A stretch of 49,903 bases of DNA from Alistipes sp. (GTDB taxonomy: Bacteria > Bacteroidota > Bacteroidia > Bacteroidales > Rikenellaceae). Position 1 is the first letter of the stretch; each line of letters starts with the position of its first letter. The translations under genes were made by a program, and so were the position numbers. The stretch is taken from NCBI GenBank assembly GCA_017654125.1, contig JAFNYX010000002.1:70188-120090 (forward strand), read 5' to 3'. The notes under the pieces were generated by a model. That model worked only from the letters and a program-made list of their open reading frames with translations, was not told where the DNA came from and made no database searches. Of the stretch, positions 1 through 9,311 are shown piece after piece.

Positions 1-2431
1 ACAGCTTCTCCCAAGAGTTGAGCATCAAATCGTCATCCTCGCTACCGTACGTGTAACCATAGCGGTAACCATAGCGGTGGCTACGCTCGCTTGCACCATT
101 GAGGATGATACACATATTACGCAACTTGTTTGCACGGTAGAGGTTGTCGATATCCGGCAACTGACGACGATCGAGCAAGCCCTCACGAACGATATACAAG
201 CTCAAATCGGCAACGCGGCTAGTGATAATCGCGTCGGCGATAACCAATGCCGGCACGCTATCGATGATAACATAGTCGTACATCGTGCGGCACTCGGCAA
301 TAAGCGAATCCAAACGCGACGAGAGCAACTGCTCAGCAGGGTTTGGTGGCTGCAAACCGGCATAGATACAATCGAAGTTCTCGTGCATTTCGCTACGCGT
401 GATAATATCCTTAACCGATACATTCTTATCACTCATATACTTCGAGATACCGTTCGGGTTATTGCGCTGGCCCATGTGCTTACTGAGCGTACGACGGCGA
501 AGGTCGAGGTCGATAAGCAGCACCTTGTTACCCGAGAAAGCAAGCGTCATCGCAAGGTTGGTCGAGACGAAGGTCTTACCGGCGTGCTCGTTCGACGAGG
601 TAATCAGGATTACCTGCTGGGAGCCATCCGTCGTATTCATAAAGCTCATATTCGTACGGATGATACGGAATGCCTCCGAGATATTGTCACGACCGTTTTC
701 ACGAACAGCAATACCGCGATTCGACTTGTTTAAGTTCTGGCACAACGGAATATCGCCCAAATAAGGAACCTTCGTGAACTTCTCGATATCGTAACGATGG
801 CGAACCGTCGTATCGAGAATCTCGCGAACGTAGAGAATCACGAACGGCACACCGCAACCGAGCAAAACCATAATCAACAAGATGAATGGCTTGCGCGGAG
901 CAATCGGATATGCGTGGCCGAAAGCTGAATCGACGATACGGGCAGTATTCTCCGTAATGGCGAGCGAAATGGCGTTCTCCTCACGCTTGTTGAGCAGGTA
1001 GAGGTACAACTCCTCCTTGATGCGCTGCTGACGAGCAATAGTGAGGTACTCCTGCTCTTGAAGAGGTACGCTACTGATACGCGCCTCGGTCTTATTCTGC
1101 TCACGACGCACATTCTTCAACTTAATATCGAGCGTTGCGATGGTCGAATCGAGCGACGCAAGAATTGCATTCTTCATTGCCACACGATTGCCATCCAACT
1201 GCTGGATGACAGGGTTGTTCGTTGCACCGTTCTGCAAAAGTTTTTCGCGACGGAGCAGCAACTCGTTGTACTCGTTAATCTGCGAAGTCAGGCTCGAAGT
1301 GGTATGGCCGTCTCCGATACCCGTCACCGGAATCAGGCTGTAATCCTTCTCCGGGTCGTTCAGGTACTCCTTGATAAAACGAGCCATCTCGATTTGGCTG
1401 TCGATATTGAGCACCTCCGAACGCAACTTCGACGACTCGGTAATGTTTTTCGTGGTCTCGGTCTCGATATCGACCATATTGTTACGGCTCTTGAAGGCCT
1501 TGATATCGCTATCCACCGAACCGAGTTCCTTACTGATGATAGCCAAACGGACATCGATAAAGTCGGCTGTTGCCTCCGAAATCTGCTGCTTATCGTTCAC
1601 CGCATCGTTATTATATACCTCGATGAGCGTATTGATAACATCCTCCGCACGCTTCGCCACAACATCGTTTAACGTGATGTTGATGATAGACGACATCTTG
1701 TTTGCCACCGACGACTTGGTTGCGTTACGATAGCCCGTAGCCACCGCCTCAACCGTACGCTTCGAAACACTAATCGTGCGACCGATATAGTCCGGCTCCA
1801 TGTAGAGCGTCTTATTGATGATGACCTCACCATAAGGGGTTACAACAGGTTCGCCATAAGGTGCACGAGCCGTAAACTCGTCATCCTTGCTGGTATCCAC
1901 ACCCGGCTGCTTGCTACGCGAAAACTCCGACAACTCGAACTCGTTTTCGAACATATGTATCTGGAATGCACAGCTGCCCATATCGTTATCATTAACAAAC
2001 ACCGCTTCAATCGGCGAACGACGATACAAATCCACCGTACGCAGACCAACGCGTGTCGTATAGTTCACCGTCAGGCCGAGTTTCTCAACAACCTGCATCA
2101 TCAGACGACGTGCCTGCAAGACGAACAACTCATTATCCACGTTACGACGAGTGTTGAAACCCGCCAAGTCGCCAAACGCCGCCATCTCCGTCGCACCACT
2201 ACCCTTACGGCTATCCTTTACGAGGATGGTTGCCGTACGCTGATAGACCGGCGAAGTCTTCATAAGGTAGAGAACACCTACACCTACGAACAGCGCTACC
2301 GAAATGACGAACCAGTACCACTTTTTGAGTACCATTTCGACCATATCCTGCAAACCGAACGTCTGCAAATCGTTCAGCGTGGTCTCTGTTGCCGATACGT
2401 TATTTATCGGCTCATTCTGATATTCTGCCAT
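1..2431 (-). CDS. Wzc-like polysaccharide chain-length determinant / tyrosine autokinase (3' end outside window)
   Basis: Read on the minus strand from an ATG at 2431, the frame stays open to the window edge (about 810 codons), so the extreme C-terminus is missing. The N-terminus (MAEYQNEPINNVSATETT) is followed by a membrane segment near residues 37-57 and a Wzz-type periplasmic region with long coiled-coil stretches. A second membrane segment is followed by a BY-kinase domain. I can see a Walker A motif (SSNEHAGKT), a Walker A' motif (LLIDLDLRR), a Walker B motif (YDYVIIDSVP) and a C-terminal tyrosine cluster (YGYRYGYTYG), the usual autophosphorylation site. Proteins of this family control export and length of capsule or exopolysaccharide at the inner membrane. 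The gene lies 38 bp downstream of the Wza-like gene, which fits one export operon. The family call is firm; the polymer is unknown. Confidence 0.93.
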   Translation of the reverse strand, partial: MAEYQNEPINNVSATETTLNDLQTFGLQDMVEMVLKKWYWFVISVALFVGVGVLYLMKTSPVYQRTATILVKDSRKGSGATEMAAFGDLAGFNTRRNVDNELFVLQARRLMMQVVEKLGLTVNYTTRVGLRTVDLYRRSPIEAVFVNDNDMGSCAFQIHMFENEFELSEFSRSKQPGVDTSKDDEFTARAPYGEPVVTPYGEVIINKTLYMEPDYIGRTISVSKRTVEAVATGYRNATKSSVANKMSSIINITLNDVVAKRAEDVINTLIEVYNNDAVNDKQQISEATADFIDVRLAIISKELGSVDSDIKAFKSRNNMVDIETETTKNITESSKLRSEVLNIDSQIEMARFIKEYLNDPEKDYSLIPVTGIGDGHTTSSLTSQINEYNELLLRREKLLQNGATNNPVIQQLDGNRVAMKNAILASLDSTIATLDIKLKNVRREQNKTEARISSVPLQEQEYLTIARQQRIKEELYLYLLNKREENAISLAITENTARIVDSAFGHAYPIAPRKPFILLIMVLLGCGVPFVILYVREILDTTVRHRYDIEKFTKVPYLGDIPLCQNLNKSNRGIAVRENGRDNISEAFRIIRTNMSFMNTTDGSQQVILITSSNEHAGKTFVSTNLAMTLAFSGNKVLLIDLDLRRRTLSKHMGQRNNPNGISKYMSDKNVSVKDIITRSEMHENFDCIYAGLQPPNPAEQLLSSRLDSLIAECRTMYDYVIIDSVPALVIADAIITSRVADLSLYIVREGLLDRRQLPDIDNLYRANKLRNMCIILNGASERSHRYGYRYGYTYGSEDDDLMLNSWEKL

Positions 2432-2469
2432 ATTTTTTGTTTGTTTTTGTTATCCTTTGGAACATTTGG

Positions 2470-3288
2470 TTAGTTTCCTACTCCCGTGTACATCAAGATA
2501 GTAACAACGAGCGAAGCAATCGAAACGAATGTGGTTGCAATCGAGAGCCAGAAGTTACGGTTCTGGTTAATCTCCGCAGTTGCCGCCTTGTACTTATTCG
2601 GCTGAACATACACGACGTCGCTCTGTTGCAGATAGTAGCCCGGCGACTCGAACATCTTCGAATCGAGCATATTCATCTGATAGACCTTCGTCTCGCCATT
2701 CACCTTACGAACAACCGTAACCGCCTGACGATTACCATAGATGGTCATATCGCCCGCCATTGCCAACGCTTCGAGAATCGTCACGTGGTCGCGCGTAATG
2801 TCATACTGACCCGGCTTGGAGACCTCACCCAGCACGAAAATCTTCATATCGACAAACTGGATATTAACCACAGCGTCACTGATATAGCCACCGTTCTTAA
2901 TCTTCTGTGCAATCTCGGCCGCAAGTTCTGAACGAGTCTTGCCGGCGCAATATACATTGCCGATAATCGGAATATAGAGCAGACCACTCTCGTCCACCGT
3001 ACGCACCTGCAACGAACTTGCACCATTCGACGTCGAACTACCCATCGGGTTACTCGACAACGAGTTGTACGACGAAGTGGCGTTAAACGGAGCAGCCAAC
3101 TCCGGATCCTTACTCGACACAACGATAGTCAAGCGGTCGAGCGGCTTGATACGAATCTGCGCCTCGGACGCTGCCTTGATTGACGCATTGTCGGCAACAT
3201 CCTGCAAATAGACTGTACGTTCTATCGCCGAGCAACCGCAAATAACGACTGCTACGGCTACCAACAAAAGTTTTTTAATGAGTTTCAT
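2470..3288 (-). CDS. Wza/BexD-type polysaccharide export outer-membrane lipoprotein
   Basis: 272 aa. The N-terminus MKLIKKLLLVAVAVVICGC is a lipoprotein signal with lipobox ICGC. The region around residues 45-130 (IRIKPLDRLTIVVSS...) matches the polysaccharide biosynthesis/export (Poly_export) domain, and residues about 140-215 look like a SLBB-type domain (VLGEVSKPGQYDITRDHVTILEAL begins it). A hydrophobic segment ends the protein (SIATTFVSIASLVVTILMY), a layout common in Bacteroidota versions. It would form the outer-membrane exit channel for a capsule or exopolysaccharide and work with the Wzc-like kinase encoded next. It is probably the first gene of the visible part of the operon. Confidence 0.92.
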   Translation of the reverse strand: MKLIKKLLLVAVAVVICGCSAIERTVYLQDVADNASIKAASEAQIRIKPLDRLTIVVSSKDPELAAPFNATSSYNSLSSNPMGSSTSNGASSLQVRTVDESGLLYIPIIGNVYCAGKTRSELAAEIAQKIKNGGYISDAVVNIQFVDMKIFVLGEVSKPGQYDITRDHVTILEALAMAGDMTIYGNRQAVTVVRKVNGETKVYQMNMLDSKMFESPGYYLQQSDVVYVQPNKYKAATAEINQNRNFWLSIATTFVSIASLVVTILMYTGVGN

Positions 3289-3401
3289 CTGTTTTTATAT
3301 TTTTTAGTTTTTATCATCATACACTCTTTATACGCTGATTATGAGCCAAATATATCGACTCGTGCGCGTTATACACGCGATACATCAACGCAAAGTAGGG
3401 A

Positions 3402-3409
3402 CAAAGATA
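3402..3409 (-). promoter_or_regulatory. Candidate -7 box for the polysaccharide export genes
   Basis: On the minus strand this reads TATCTTTG, matching the Bacteroidota -7 consensus TAnnTTTG, about 115 bp before the wza-like start. The box overlaps a perfect 6-bp inverted repeat (GATACA-TTTT-TGTATC, 3406-3421). The -33 element is weak. Motif reading only. Confidence 0.45.
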
Positions 3410-3481
3410 CATTTTTGTATCGGATTTTCATAAAATATTGAGAGTTTTTCGCCAAAATTTCACAACTCAACTCTTTTTACG

Positions 3482-3489
3482 TAACTTTG
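3482..3489 (+). promoter_or_regulatory. Candidate -7 box for the amylase gene
   Basis: TAACTTTG matches TAnnTTTG exactly, with TTTC near the expected -33 position (3458-3461). It lies 45 bp before the ATG at 3534. This supports that start over an upstream in-frame ATG at 3438, which lies upstream of the promoter. Confidence 0.55.
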
Positions 3490-3533
3490 CAACGGGTTTT
3501 AATAACCACACACTAAAAAAAAGAGAAAACAAG

Positions 3534-4817
3534 ATGAGACACCCCGAATGGAGTTACGATGCCGTAATATACGAGTTTAACATCCGACAAGCAACCACCG
3601 AAGGTACTCTGCGTGCAGCAACCGAGCGCCTTGCCGCGTTGCGCGAGTTGGGCATCGACATCATATGGCTGATGCCTATCTACCCCATCGGTCGCGAGGA
3701 GCGCAAAGGCGAACTCGGGTCTTACTACTCGATACGCGACTACTGCGCTGTAAACGAAGAGTTTGGCACGATGGAAGACTTCGACAGTTTCGTCGAGGAG
3801 GCCCACCGACTCGGAATGCGCGTACTGCTCGATTGGGTGGCAAACCATACAGCACGCGATGCTCGATGGATAACCGAACGCCCGCTCGATTGGTACGAAC
3901 GCGACGCCGACGGACGTGCCATAGTACCATGGGATTGGAGCGACACGGCCAAACTCAACTACGCAAATCGCGAGGTGTGGCAAGGTCAAATCGATGCGAT
4001 GCGATTCTGGATGGAGCACCACGCCGTCGATGGCTTCCGATGCGATATGGCAATGCTTGTTCCTATCGAGTTTTGGCAGGAGGTACGCGCTCAATTACAG
4101 CAAATTAACCCCGACCTATTTTTGCTTGCCGAGGCCGAAGAGGACAACCTCTTCGAGAGGGCTTTCGATAGTTGTTACGCTTGGCAAATGCACCACGCTA
4201 TGTGCGACGTAGCACAGGGTAAAAGTCGTGTTTGGGCTTTGCGCGACGTGATATACTCCGACGAGCAGCGATTCCCCGCTTGGGCAATGCGAATGACCTT
4301 CACATCAAACCACGACGAAAACTCGTGGAGCGGTAGCGAATTTGCTCGTTTCGGCAATGCGCTCGAAGCCATGTCGGCACTCACTTTTCTGTTGCCACAC
4401 AGCATCCCGCTCATCTACACCGGACAGGAGTTCGGATACGACCATTCGTTTCTGTTTTTCGATAAGGACCCAATGCCGAAAATAGCACCGAACCGCTATA
4501 CGGATTTTTACCGAACAATGTGCCGTATGAAGCACTCATACAATGCATTACGCGCCGGTGAAAGGGGTGGCGAATGGATCGAAATCAACAATAACGCACC
4601 CGACTGTCTGATGACCTTTACCCGCGAGTCTGCGGAGGAGTGCATTGTGGGCATTTTCAACCTCTCGCCATACTGTGTTTTCCGAGATTTTCACACCGGA
4701 ATTTATGCTGGTGAATACACCGATGTTTTAAGCGGCGAACGGACAACTCTCTACGAGCACGAGTGGGGCGATGTTGAGCCGTGGAGTTACCGCATTCTCG
4801 CACGCCACAAAAAGTAA
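3534..4817 (+). CDS. GH13 alpha-amylase family glycosidase, cytoplasmic
   Basis: 427 aa from the ATG at 3534 (MRHPEWSYDAVIYEFNIRQ). The (beta/alpha)8 GH13 signatures are present: region I VLLDWVANH, region II DGFRCDMAM with the likely nucleophile Asp171, region III LLAEAEE with the acid/base Glu200, and region IV TSNHDEN with Asp261. There is no signal peptide, so it should act on internal alpha-glucans or maltodextrins. At this length it has the catalytic barrel and only a short C-terminal beta domain. An in-frame extension to 3438 would add 32 residues with no family likeness and would start upstream of the promoter box, so I rejected it. Exact substrate specificity cannot be read. Confidence 0.9.
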   Translation: MRHPEWSYDAVIYEFNIRQATTEGTLRAATERLAALRELGIDIIWLMPIYPIGREERKGELGSYYSIRDYCAVNEEFGTMEDFDSFVEEAHRLGMRVLLDWVANHTARDARWITERPLDWYERDADGRAIVPWDWSDTAKLNYANREVWQGQIDAMRFWMEHHAVDGFRCDMAMLVPIEFWQEVRAQLQQINPDLFLLAEAEEDNLFERAFDSCYAWQMHHAMCDVAQGKSRVWALRDVIYSDEQRFPAWAMRMTFTSNHDENSWSGSEFARFGNALEAMSALTFLLPHSIPLIYTGQEFGYDHSFLFFDKDPMPKIAPNRYTDFYRTMCRMKHSYNALRAGERGGEWIEINNNAPDCLMTFTRESAEECIVGIFNLSPYCVFRDFHTGIYAGEYTDVLSGERTTLYEHEWGDVEPWSYRILARHKK

Positions 4818-4855
4818 CACACAAGGGATTTCACAACCCGAATCATCACAAAAAT

Positions 4856-4897
4856 AAGGCGAAATAACTCTTTTTAGAGGGTTGTTTCGCCTTTTTA
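4856..4897 (+). terminator. Rho-independent terminator after the amylase gene
   Basis: The stem AAGGCGAAATAACTC pairs with GGGTTGTTTCGCCTT (two G-T pairs) around a T-rich loop and is followed by a T-run. Confidence 0.75.
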
Positions 4898-4930
4898 TGT
4901 AAATCACCGTATAATTTGAAAAATTATAAC

Positions 4931-4938
4931 TACCTTTG
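4931..4938 (+). promoter_or_regulatory. Candidate -7 box for the nadE-rnf run
   Basis: TACCTTTG matches TAnnTTTG 30 bp before the nadE ATG and follows the terminator directly. No good -33 box lies at the usual distance. Confidence 0.5.
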
Positions 4939-4967
4939 CGCAATTAAAACAAAGATTCAAAAGAGAA

Positions 4968-6554
4968 ATGAAATTTGCTCTTGCTCAACTTAACTACACC
5001 ATCGGCGATATCGATGGTAACACTTCAAAAATTATCGCAGCCGTCGAGCGTGCGAAACGTGAGGGTGCGGACGTCGTAATATTTGCCGAGCAGGCAATCA
5101 GCGGCACTCCGGCTTTCGACCTATTGCGCAAAACGACCTTCTTGGAGTTGTGCGAGGATGCGTTGGAGCGCATCGCTTCGCATTGTGACTCGATTGCGGC
5201 CGTCGTCGGCTCACCAATCCTCACCACCGAGGGTATTCAGAGCGCGGCTCTCGTATTGGAGCACGGACGCATTCGATACAGCATATCGAAACAACACATC
5301 ACAGCTCGTCGCGAGATGGGATTCCTCAACGGTGGCGATGGAATGGCTACCGTTACCATTGCAGGAGAGAAGGTTGCAATCGTCGTAGGCGATGATTTCC
5401 GTTCCATCAAGCGCATCGACCCAAATGTCCGTACGCTGATAAACATTAATGCCCGTCGTTACGGCAAGGGCGTTATGTCGCGTCGCTACGATGTTATCCA
5501 CAATATGGCATACGTCGAGGCGAAGAATATCATCTTCGTCAATCAGGTGGGTGGCTCTGGCGAAATCGTATATGACGGTACGTCGGGTGTGATGAGTGCT
5601 GACGGCAACTTGATACTACTCACGAAGAGTTTCGAGGAGGATTTCGGGCTGTATGACACCGAGGCAAACTACCCACCGTTCCAGATGCCGGATGAGTTTT
5701 TCCGCCACGACCGCACCGAGCAACTCTATCGCGCTGCGGTAGTCGGTCTGCGCGACTATTTCCACAAGAACGGCTATACGAAGGCGTGTGTTGGTCTGTC
5801 GGGCGGTATTGATTCGTCGATTGTTGCCTGCATTGCAGCCGATGCTCTCGGCAAAGAGAATGTACGCGGTCTGATGATGCCTTCGCAGTTCTCGTCCGAC
5901 CATTCGGTGGCTGACGCTATGTTGCTCGCCGAATCGCTCGGCATCGAGTACAACGTACTCCCTATCACCGAAGCATATACCTCGATGGTCAATACGCTGA
6001 AACCCGTAATCGGCGGTCGCGAATTTGACTCGACCGAGGAGAATATTCAGGCACGTATCCGTACCATAATGCTCATGGCATTACAGAATAAGACGGGATA
6101 CGTATTGCTCAACTCGTCGAACAAAAGCGAAAACGCGCTCGGCCTCTGTACACTCTATGGCGATACGGCCGGTGCATTCAGCGTTACGGGCGACCTCTAC
6201 AAAACCGAGATGTATGACTTGGCTCGCTTCATAAATCGTCGTTTCGACAACATCATTCCGGAAAATATCCTTGCCAAAGAGCCATCGTCGGAGTTACACC
6301 CGGGTCAGAAGGATAGCGACATCCTGCCACCTTACGAAGTGGTGGATGCAATTCTGATGCGTATGATTGAACAAGGTCAGCACCGTGAGGAGATTATCAA
6401 TGCGGGATTCGAGGGCGAAGTGGTCGAGAAGATTCACGCGATGATTATGCACAACGAGAAGAAACGCTACCAATTTCCACCGGTATTGCGTCTCTCGTCG
6501 TGTGCGTTTGGCCATGAGCGTCTAATGCCGCTTATCAACAAATACGGAGATTAA
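4968..6554 (+). CDS. nadE: NAD+ synthetase with N-terminal nitrilase-type domain lacking the glutaminase cysteine
   Basis: 528 aa. Residues 1 to about 250 form a nitrilase/CN-hydrolase (glutaminase) domain, and the rest is the NAD synthetase domain with P-loop SGGIDSS, the segments NSSNKSENALG and GDTAGAFSVTGDLYKTEM, and the EPSSELHPGQKDSD loop. It makes NAD+ from nicotinic acid adenine dinucleotide and ATP. In glutamine-using enzymes the N-terminal domain supplies ammonia with a Glu-Lys-Cys triad. Here Glu41 and Lys108 are visible, but the usual ICED motif reads VGDD, so Cys is replaced by Gly141. I infer an ammonia-dependent enzyme with a degenerate glutaminase domain. It is the first gene of a run that continues 29 bp later into the rseC/rnf genes. 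Confidence 0.95.
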   Translation: MKFALAQLNYTIGDIDGNTSKIIAAVERAKREGADVVIFAEQAISGTPAFDLLRKTTFLELCEDALERIASHCDSIAAVVGSPILTTEGIQSAALVLEHGRIRYSISKQHITARREMGFLNGGDGMATVTIAGEKVAIVVGDDFRSIKRIDPNVRTLININARRYGKGVMSRRYDVIHNMAYVEAKNIIFVNQVGGSGEIVYDGTSGVMSADGNLILLTKSFEEDFGLYDTEANYPPFQMPDEFFRHDRTEQLYRAAVVGLRDYFHKNGYTKACVGLSGGIDSSIVACIAADALGKENVRGLMMPSQFSSDHSVADAMLLAESLGIEYNVLPITEAYTSMVNTLKPVIGGREFDSTEENIQARIRTIMLMALQNKTGYVLLNSSNKSENALGLCTLYGDTAGAFSVTGDLYKTEMYDLARFINRRFDNIIPENILAKEPSSELHPGQKDSDILPPYEVVDAILMRMIEQGQHREEIINAGFEGEVVEKIHAMIMHNEKKRYQFPPVLRLSSCAFGHERLMPLINKYGD

Positions 6555-6583
6555 CGTTTTCGGGGAGGGGACAGGTACATCGT

Positions 6584-7012
6584 ATGCTCTCGCAACAGAC
6601 AATTCACCATTCGGGCCACATCGTAGCAATCGATGGCAAGCGCGTGACGGTAGCCGTTCGCATGAACGAGGCGTGCTCATCGTGTGCATCGCGCAAAGCG
6701 TGCTCGATGGGTACGGCAAGTGATGAACGTCGTATCGTTGCCACAGCACCCGAAGGCGTCGCGTTCGCAATAGGCGAAAAGGTCACCGTCTCGGCATATA
6801 TGCGCGTCGGAATGGTTGCGGTTGCGCTATGTTATGTGTTACCTCTCGTGGTGTTGGTTGGTGTGCTGACCGGATGCATCGCATTCGGAGTGCAGGAGCC
6901 GGTGGCGGCACTTGCAGCATTGGGAGCAGTGGCACTCTATTATGCCGGATTATGGTTGGGCCGCAACAGAATTTCGAAAAAAATAAGTTTTACAATATCA
7001 AAGATAAGTTAA
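6584..7012 (+). CDS. RseC/MucC family membrane protein (SoxR-reducing system type)
   Basis: 142 aa. The N-terminal soluble part carries a cysteine motif (CSSCASRKAC, plus a nearby conserved GT region). Two membrane segments follow near residues 75-120. This is the usual layout of RseC/MucC proteins. In many bacteria this gene travels with rsx/rnf genes, and here it directly precedes rnfB with a 7-bp gap, so a role in assembly or redox maintenance of the Rnf complex is likely. The exact role in Bacteroidota is not established from this sequence. Confidence 0.85.
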   Translation: MLSQQTIHHSGHIVAIDGKRVTVAVRMNEACSSCASRKACSMGTASDERRIVATAPEGVAFAIGEKVTVSAYMRVGMVAVALCYVLPLVVLVGVLTGCIAFGVQEPVAALAALGAVALYYAGLWLGRNRISKKISFTISKIS

Positions 7013-7019
7013 AGAAGAG

Positions 7020-7928
7020 ATGAGTACTTTAATTTACACAATCATTACTTTATTTGCGATTGGCGTCGTATCGGCACTCGTGCTCTACTTCGTGGCGCAA
7101 AAATTCAAAGTCGAGGAGGACCCGCGCATCGACGATGTCGAGAAGATGTTGCCGGGCGCCAACTGTGGCGGTTGCGGTTTTCCGGGCTGTCGCGGTCTGG
7201 CAACAGCGTTGGTCGAGAGCGACGACATTTCGTCGTTGTATTGCTCGGTAGGTGGCGACGCCTGCATGGGCTGCATCGCAGAGTATCTCGGCAAGGCAGC
7301 GCCTAAAAAGGAGCCGACCGTTGCGACAGTTCGCTGTGGTGGCACATGCGAGAAGCGTCCTCGTACGAACACCTATATCGGTGCTACGTCGTGTGCCATC
7401 GCTTCGTCACTCTACGTAGGCGAGACGGGTTGTGCTTACGGCTGTCTGGGCTACGGCGACTGCGTGGCGGCATGTGCATTTGATGCCATACGCATCAACC
7501 CCGAGACGGGCCTTGCAGAGGTCGATGCCGACAAATGTACGGCTTGCGGTGCATGCGTAAAGGCGTGTCCGAAGGGCATCATTGAATTGCGTAAGAAGTG
7601 GCCGAAGAATCGCGCCATCTACGTTTCGTGTGTAAGCAAGGATAAGGGTGCCGTAACGATGAAGGCGTGCAAAGCGGGATGTATCGGCTGTGGCAAGTGT
7701 GCGAAGGTTTGCGAATTTGGCGCAATCACTATCGAGAACAATCTGGCATACATCGACTCCACAAAGTGTCGTCTGTGTCGCAAGTGCGTGGCAGAGTGCC
7801 CAACGGGAGCAATCAAAATGATTGGTCTCGCCCCACTCGCAAAGAAAGAACCAACTACGAAAGCGACCGAGCCAACAGCTCCGGCAGCTGCCGCAACCGT
7901 AAAACAAGTAGAAAACAAAGAAGCATAA
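7020..7928 (+). CDS. rnfB: Rnf electron transport complex subunit B
   Basis: 302 aa. An N-terminal membrane anchor (residues about 5-26) is followed by the Fe4S domain (CGGCGFPGC) and then several ferredoxin-type clusters: CLGYGDCVAAC, CTACGACVKACP, CIGCGKCAKVC and CRLCRKCVAECP. The C-terminal tail is Ala/Thr/Pro/Lys rich. RnfB accepts electrons from reduced ferredoxin and passes them into the membrane complex that reduces NAD+ while exporting Na+ or H+. It starts just after rseC with a purine-rich AAGAAGAG site, and is followed 9 bp later by rnfC. Confidence 0.96.
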   Translation: MSTLIYTIITLFAIGVVSALVLYFVAQKFKVEEDPRIDDVEKMLPGANCGGCGFPGCRGLATALVESDDISSLYCSVGGDACMGCIAEYLGKAAPKKEPTVATVRCGGTCEKRPRTNTYIGATSCAIASSLYVGETGCAYGCLGYGDCVAACAFDAIRINPETGLAEVDADKCTACGACVKACPKGIIELRKKWPKNRAIYVSCVSKDKGAVTMKACKAGCIGCGKCAKVCEFGAITIENNLAYIDSTKCRLCRKCVAECPTGAIKMIGLAPLAKKEPTTKATEPTAPAAAATVKQVENKEA

Positions 7929-7937
7929 CATCAAGAT

Positions 7938-9278
7938 ATGAAGACATTTCCTATTGGCGGAGTCCATCCGTCGGATAATAAGAAATGGAGCAAGGCCAGC
8001 GCAATCGAGGTGATGGAGTTGCCGGATGTGGTTAATATTCCACTCTCGCAACACATCGGCGCACCTGCCACCGCAGTAGTTGCCAAAGGCGACAAGGTGG
8101 TTGTAGGCCAACTCCTTGCCGAGCCGACCGGCTTTATGTCGGCTGCCATTCACTCGCCGATTTCTGGTACGGTGACGGCTGTCGATATGCAGCCAAACGG
8201 CCAGGGTCTGCGACAGATGATGGTTACCATCAAGCGCGAAGGAGACGAGTGGGATGCATCCATCGACCGCTCTCCGGAGATAGTTACGGAGTGCACGCTC
8301 TCCTCGAAAGAGATTATCGACCGCATCAAGGCGGCAGGTATCGTCGGCATGGGCGGTGCTACATTCCCGACACACGTCAAGTTGTCCATCCCCGAAGGTA
8401 AGCGCGCTGAACTATTGATTATCAACGGCGTAGAATGTGAGCCATACCTTACGTCGGACTATCGCACGATGCTCGAACGTGGCGAGTTGCTCGTCATCGG
8501 CACGCGTATCCTTATGCGTGCTATCGGTGTGGAGCAGGCTGTAATCGGCGTGGAGGCAAACAAACCAGATGCGGTGCAACATCTGCGCGACATCATCGGC
8601 GACGACAAGTCGATTAAGGTCATGATGCTCAAAACCCAATATCCGCAAGGTGGCGAAAAACAGCTTATCGCAGCCGTTATGGGTCGCGAAGTGCCTGCTC
8701 CACCGGCATTACCGATTGACGTGGGAGCTGTGGTATGCAACGCATCGACGGCAGTTGCCGTATATGAGGCGGTACAGAAACACAAGCCGCTTATTGAGCG
8801 CGTTGTAACGGTTACGGGCGCAGGCGTAAAGGAACCGAAAAACCTCCTTACACGCTTTGGTACGCCGGTATCGGCCCTTATAGAGAAGTGCGGTGGTCTG
8901 CCGGCAGGCGACGTGCGCGTATTGAACGGCGGTCCGATGATGGGTCGCGCACTCTGCAACGTGGCAATGCCGGTAATGAAGGGTTGTTCGGGTATCACCA
9001 TCATCAATGGCGAAGAGGCATATCGCGGCGTAGAGAGTGCATGTATCAAGTGTGCGAAGTGCGTTGAAGCGTGTCCAATGGGTTTGGAGCCGTATCTGCT
9101 CTCGAAACAAGCACGCAAAAAGGCGTGGGAGGCAATGGAGCAAAACGACATTACCTCGTGCATCGAGTGTGGTTGTTGCCAATACACCTGTCCGGCAAAC
9201 ATTCCGCTGTTGGACTATGTTCGTCTCGGCAAGCAGACGGTGATGGGCATTATCCGTGCGCGTAATGCAAAGAAATAA
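7938..9278 (+). CDS. rnfC: Rnf electron transport complex subunit C
   Basis: 446 aa. The RnfC N-terminal barrel-sandwich part includes KTFPIGGVHPSDNK and PLSQHIGAPA. A NuoF-like flavin/NADH domain follows (GMGGATFPTHVKL, INGVECEPYLTSDYR), then a SLBB-like part and two C-terminal 4Fe-4S motifs (CIKCAKCVEACP and CIECGCCQYTCP). This subunit is the NADH/NAD+ site of the Rnf complex on the cytoplasmic face. Length is typical of the short RnfC form without the long Ala-rich tail of enterobacteria. Confidence 0.97.
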   Translation: MKTFPIGGVHPSDNKKWSKASAIEVMELPDVVNIPLSQHIGAPATAVVAKGDKVVVGQLLAEPTGFMSAAIHSPISGTVTAVDMQPNGQGLRQMMVTIKREGDEWDASIDRSPEIVTECTLSSKEIIDRIKAAGIVGMGGATFPTHVKLSIPEGKRAELLIINGVECEPYLTSDYRTMLERGELLVIGTRILMRAIGVEQAVIGVEANKPDAVQHLRDIIGDDKSIKVMMLKTQYPQGGEKQLIAAVMGREVPAPPALPIDVGAVVCNASTAVAVYEAVQKHKPLIERVVTVTGAGVKEPKNLLTRFGTPVSALIEKCGGLPAGDVRVLNGGPMMGRALCNVAMPVMKGCSGITIINGEEAYRGVESACIKCAKCVEACPMGLEPYLLSKQARKKAWEAMEQNDITSCIECGCCQYTCPANIPLLDYVRLGKQTVMGIIRARNAKK

Positions 9279-9311
9279 AGGAGTAGAAAAAAGATAAAAG
9301 AGATAGAAAAT

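Noticed and set aside
77-1672. Several plus-strand frames at the window start.
   Set aside because: They are antisense to the continuous Wzc-like gene, which shows kinase motifs in order.
3438-3533. Upstream ATG extension of the amylase gene.
   Set aside because: It starts before the candidate promoter and adds residues unlike GH13 enzymes.
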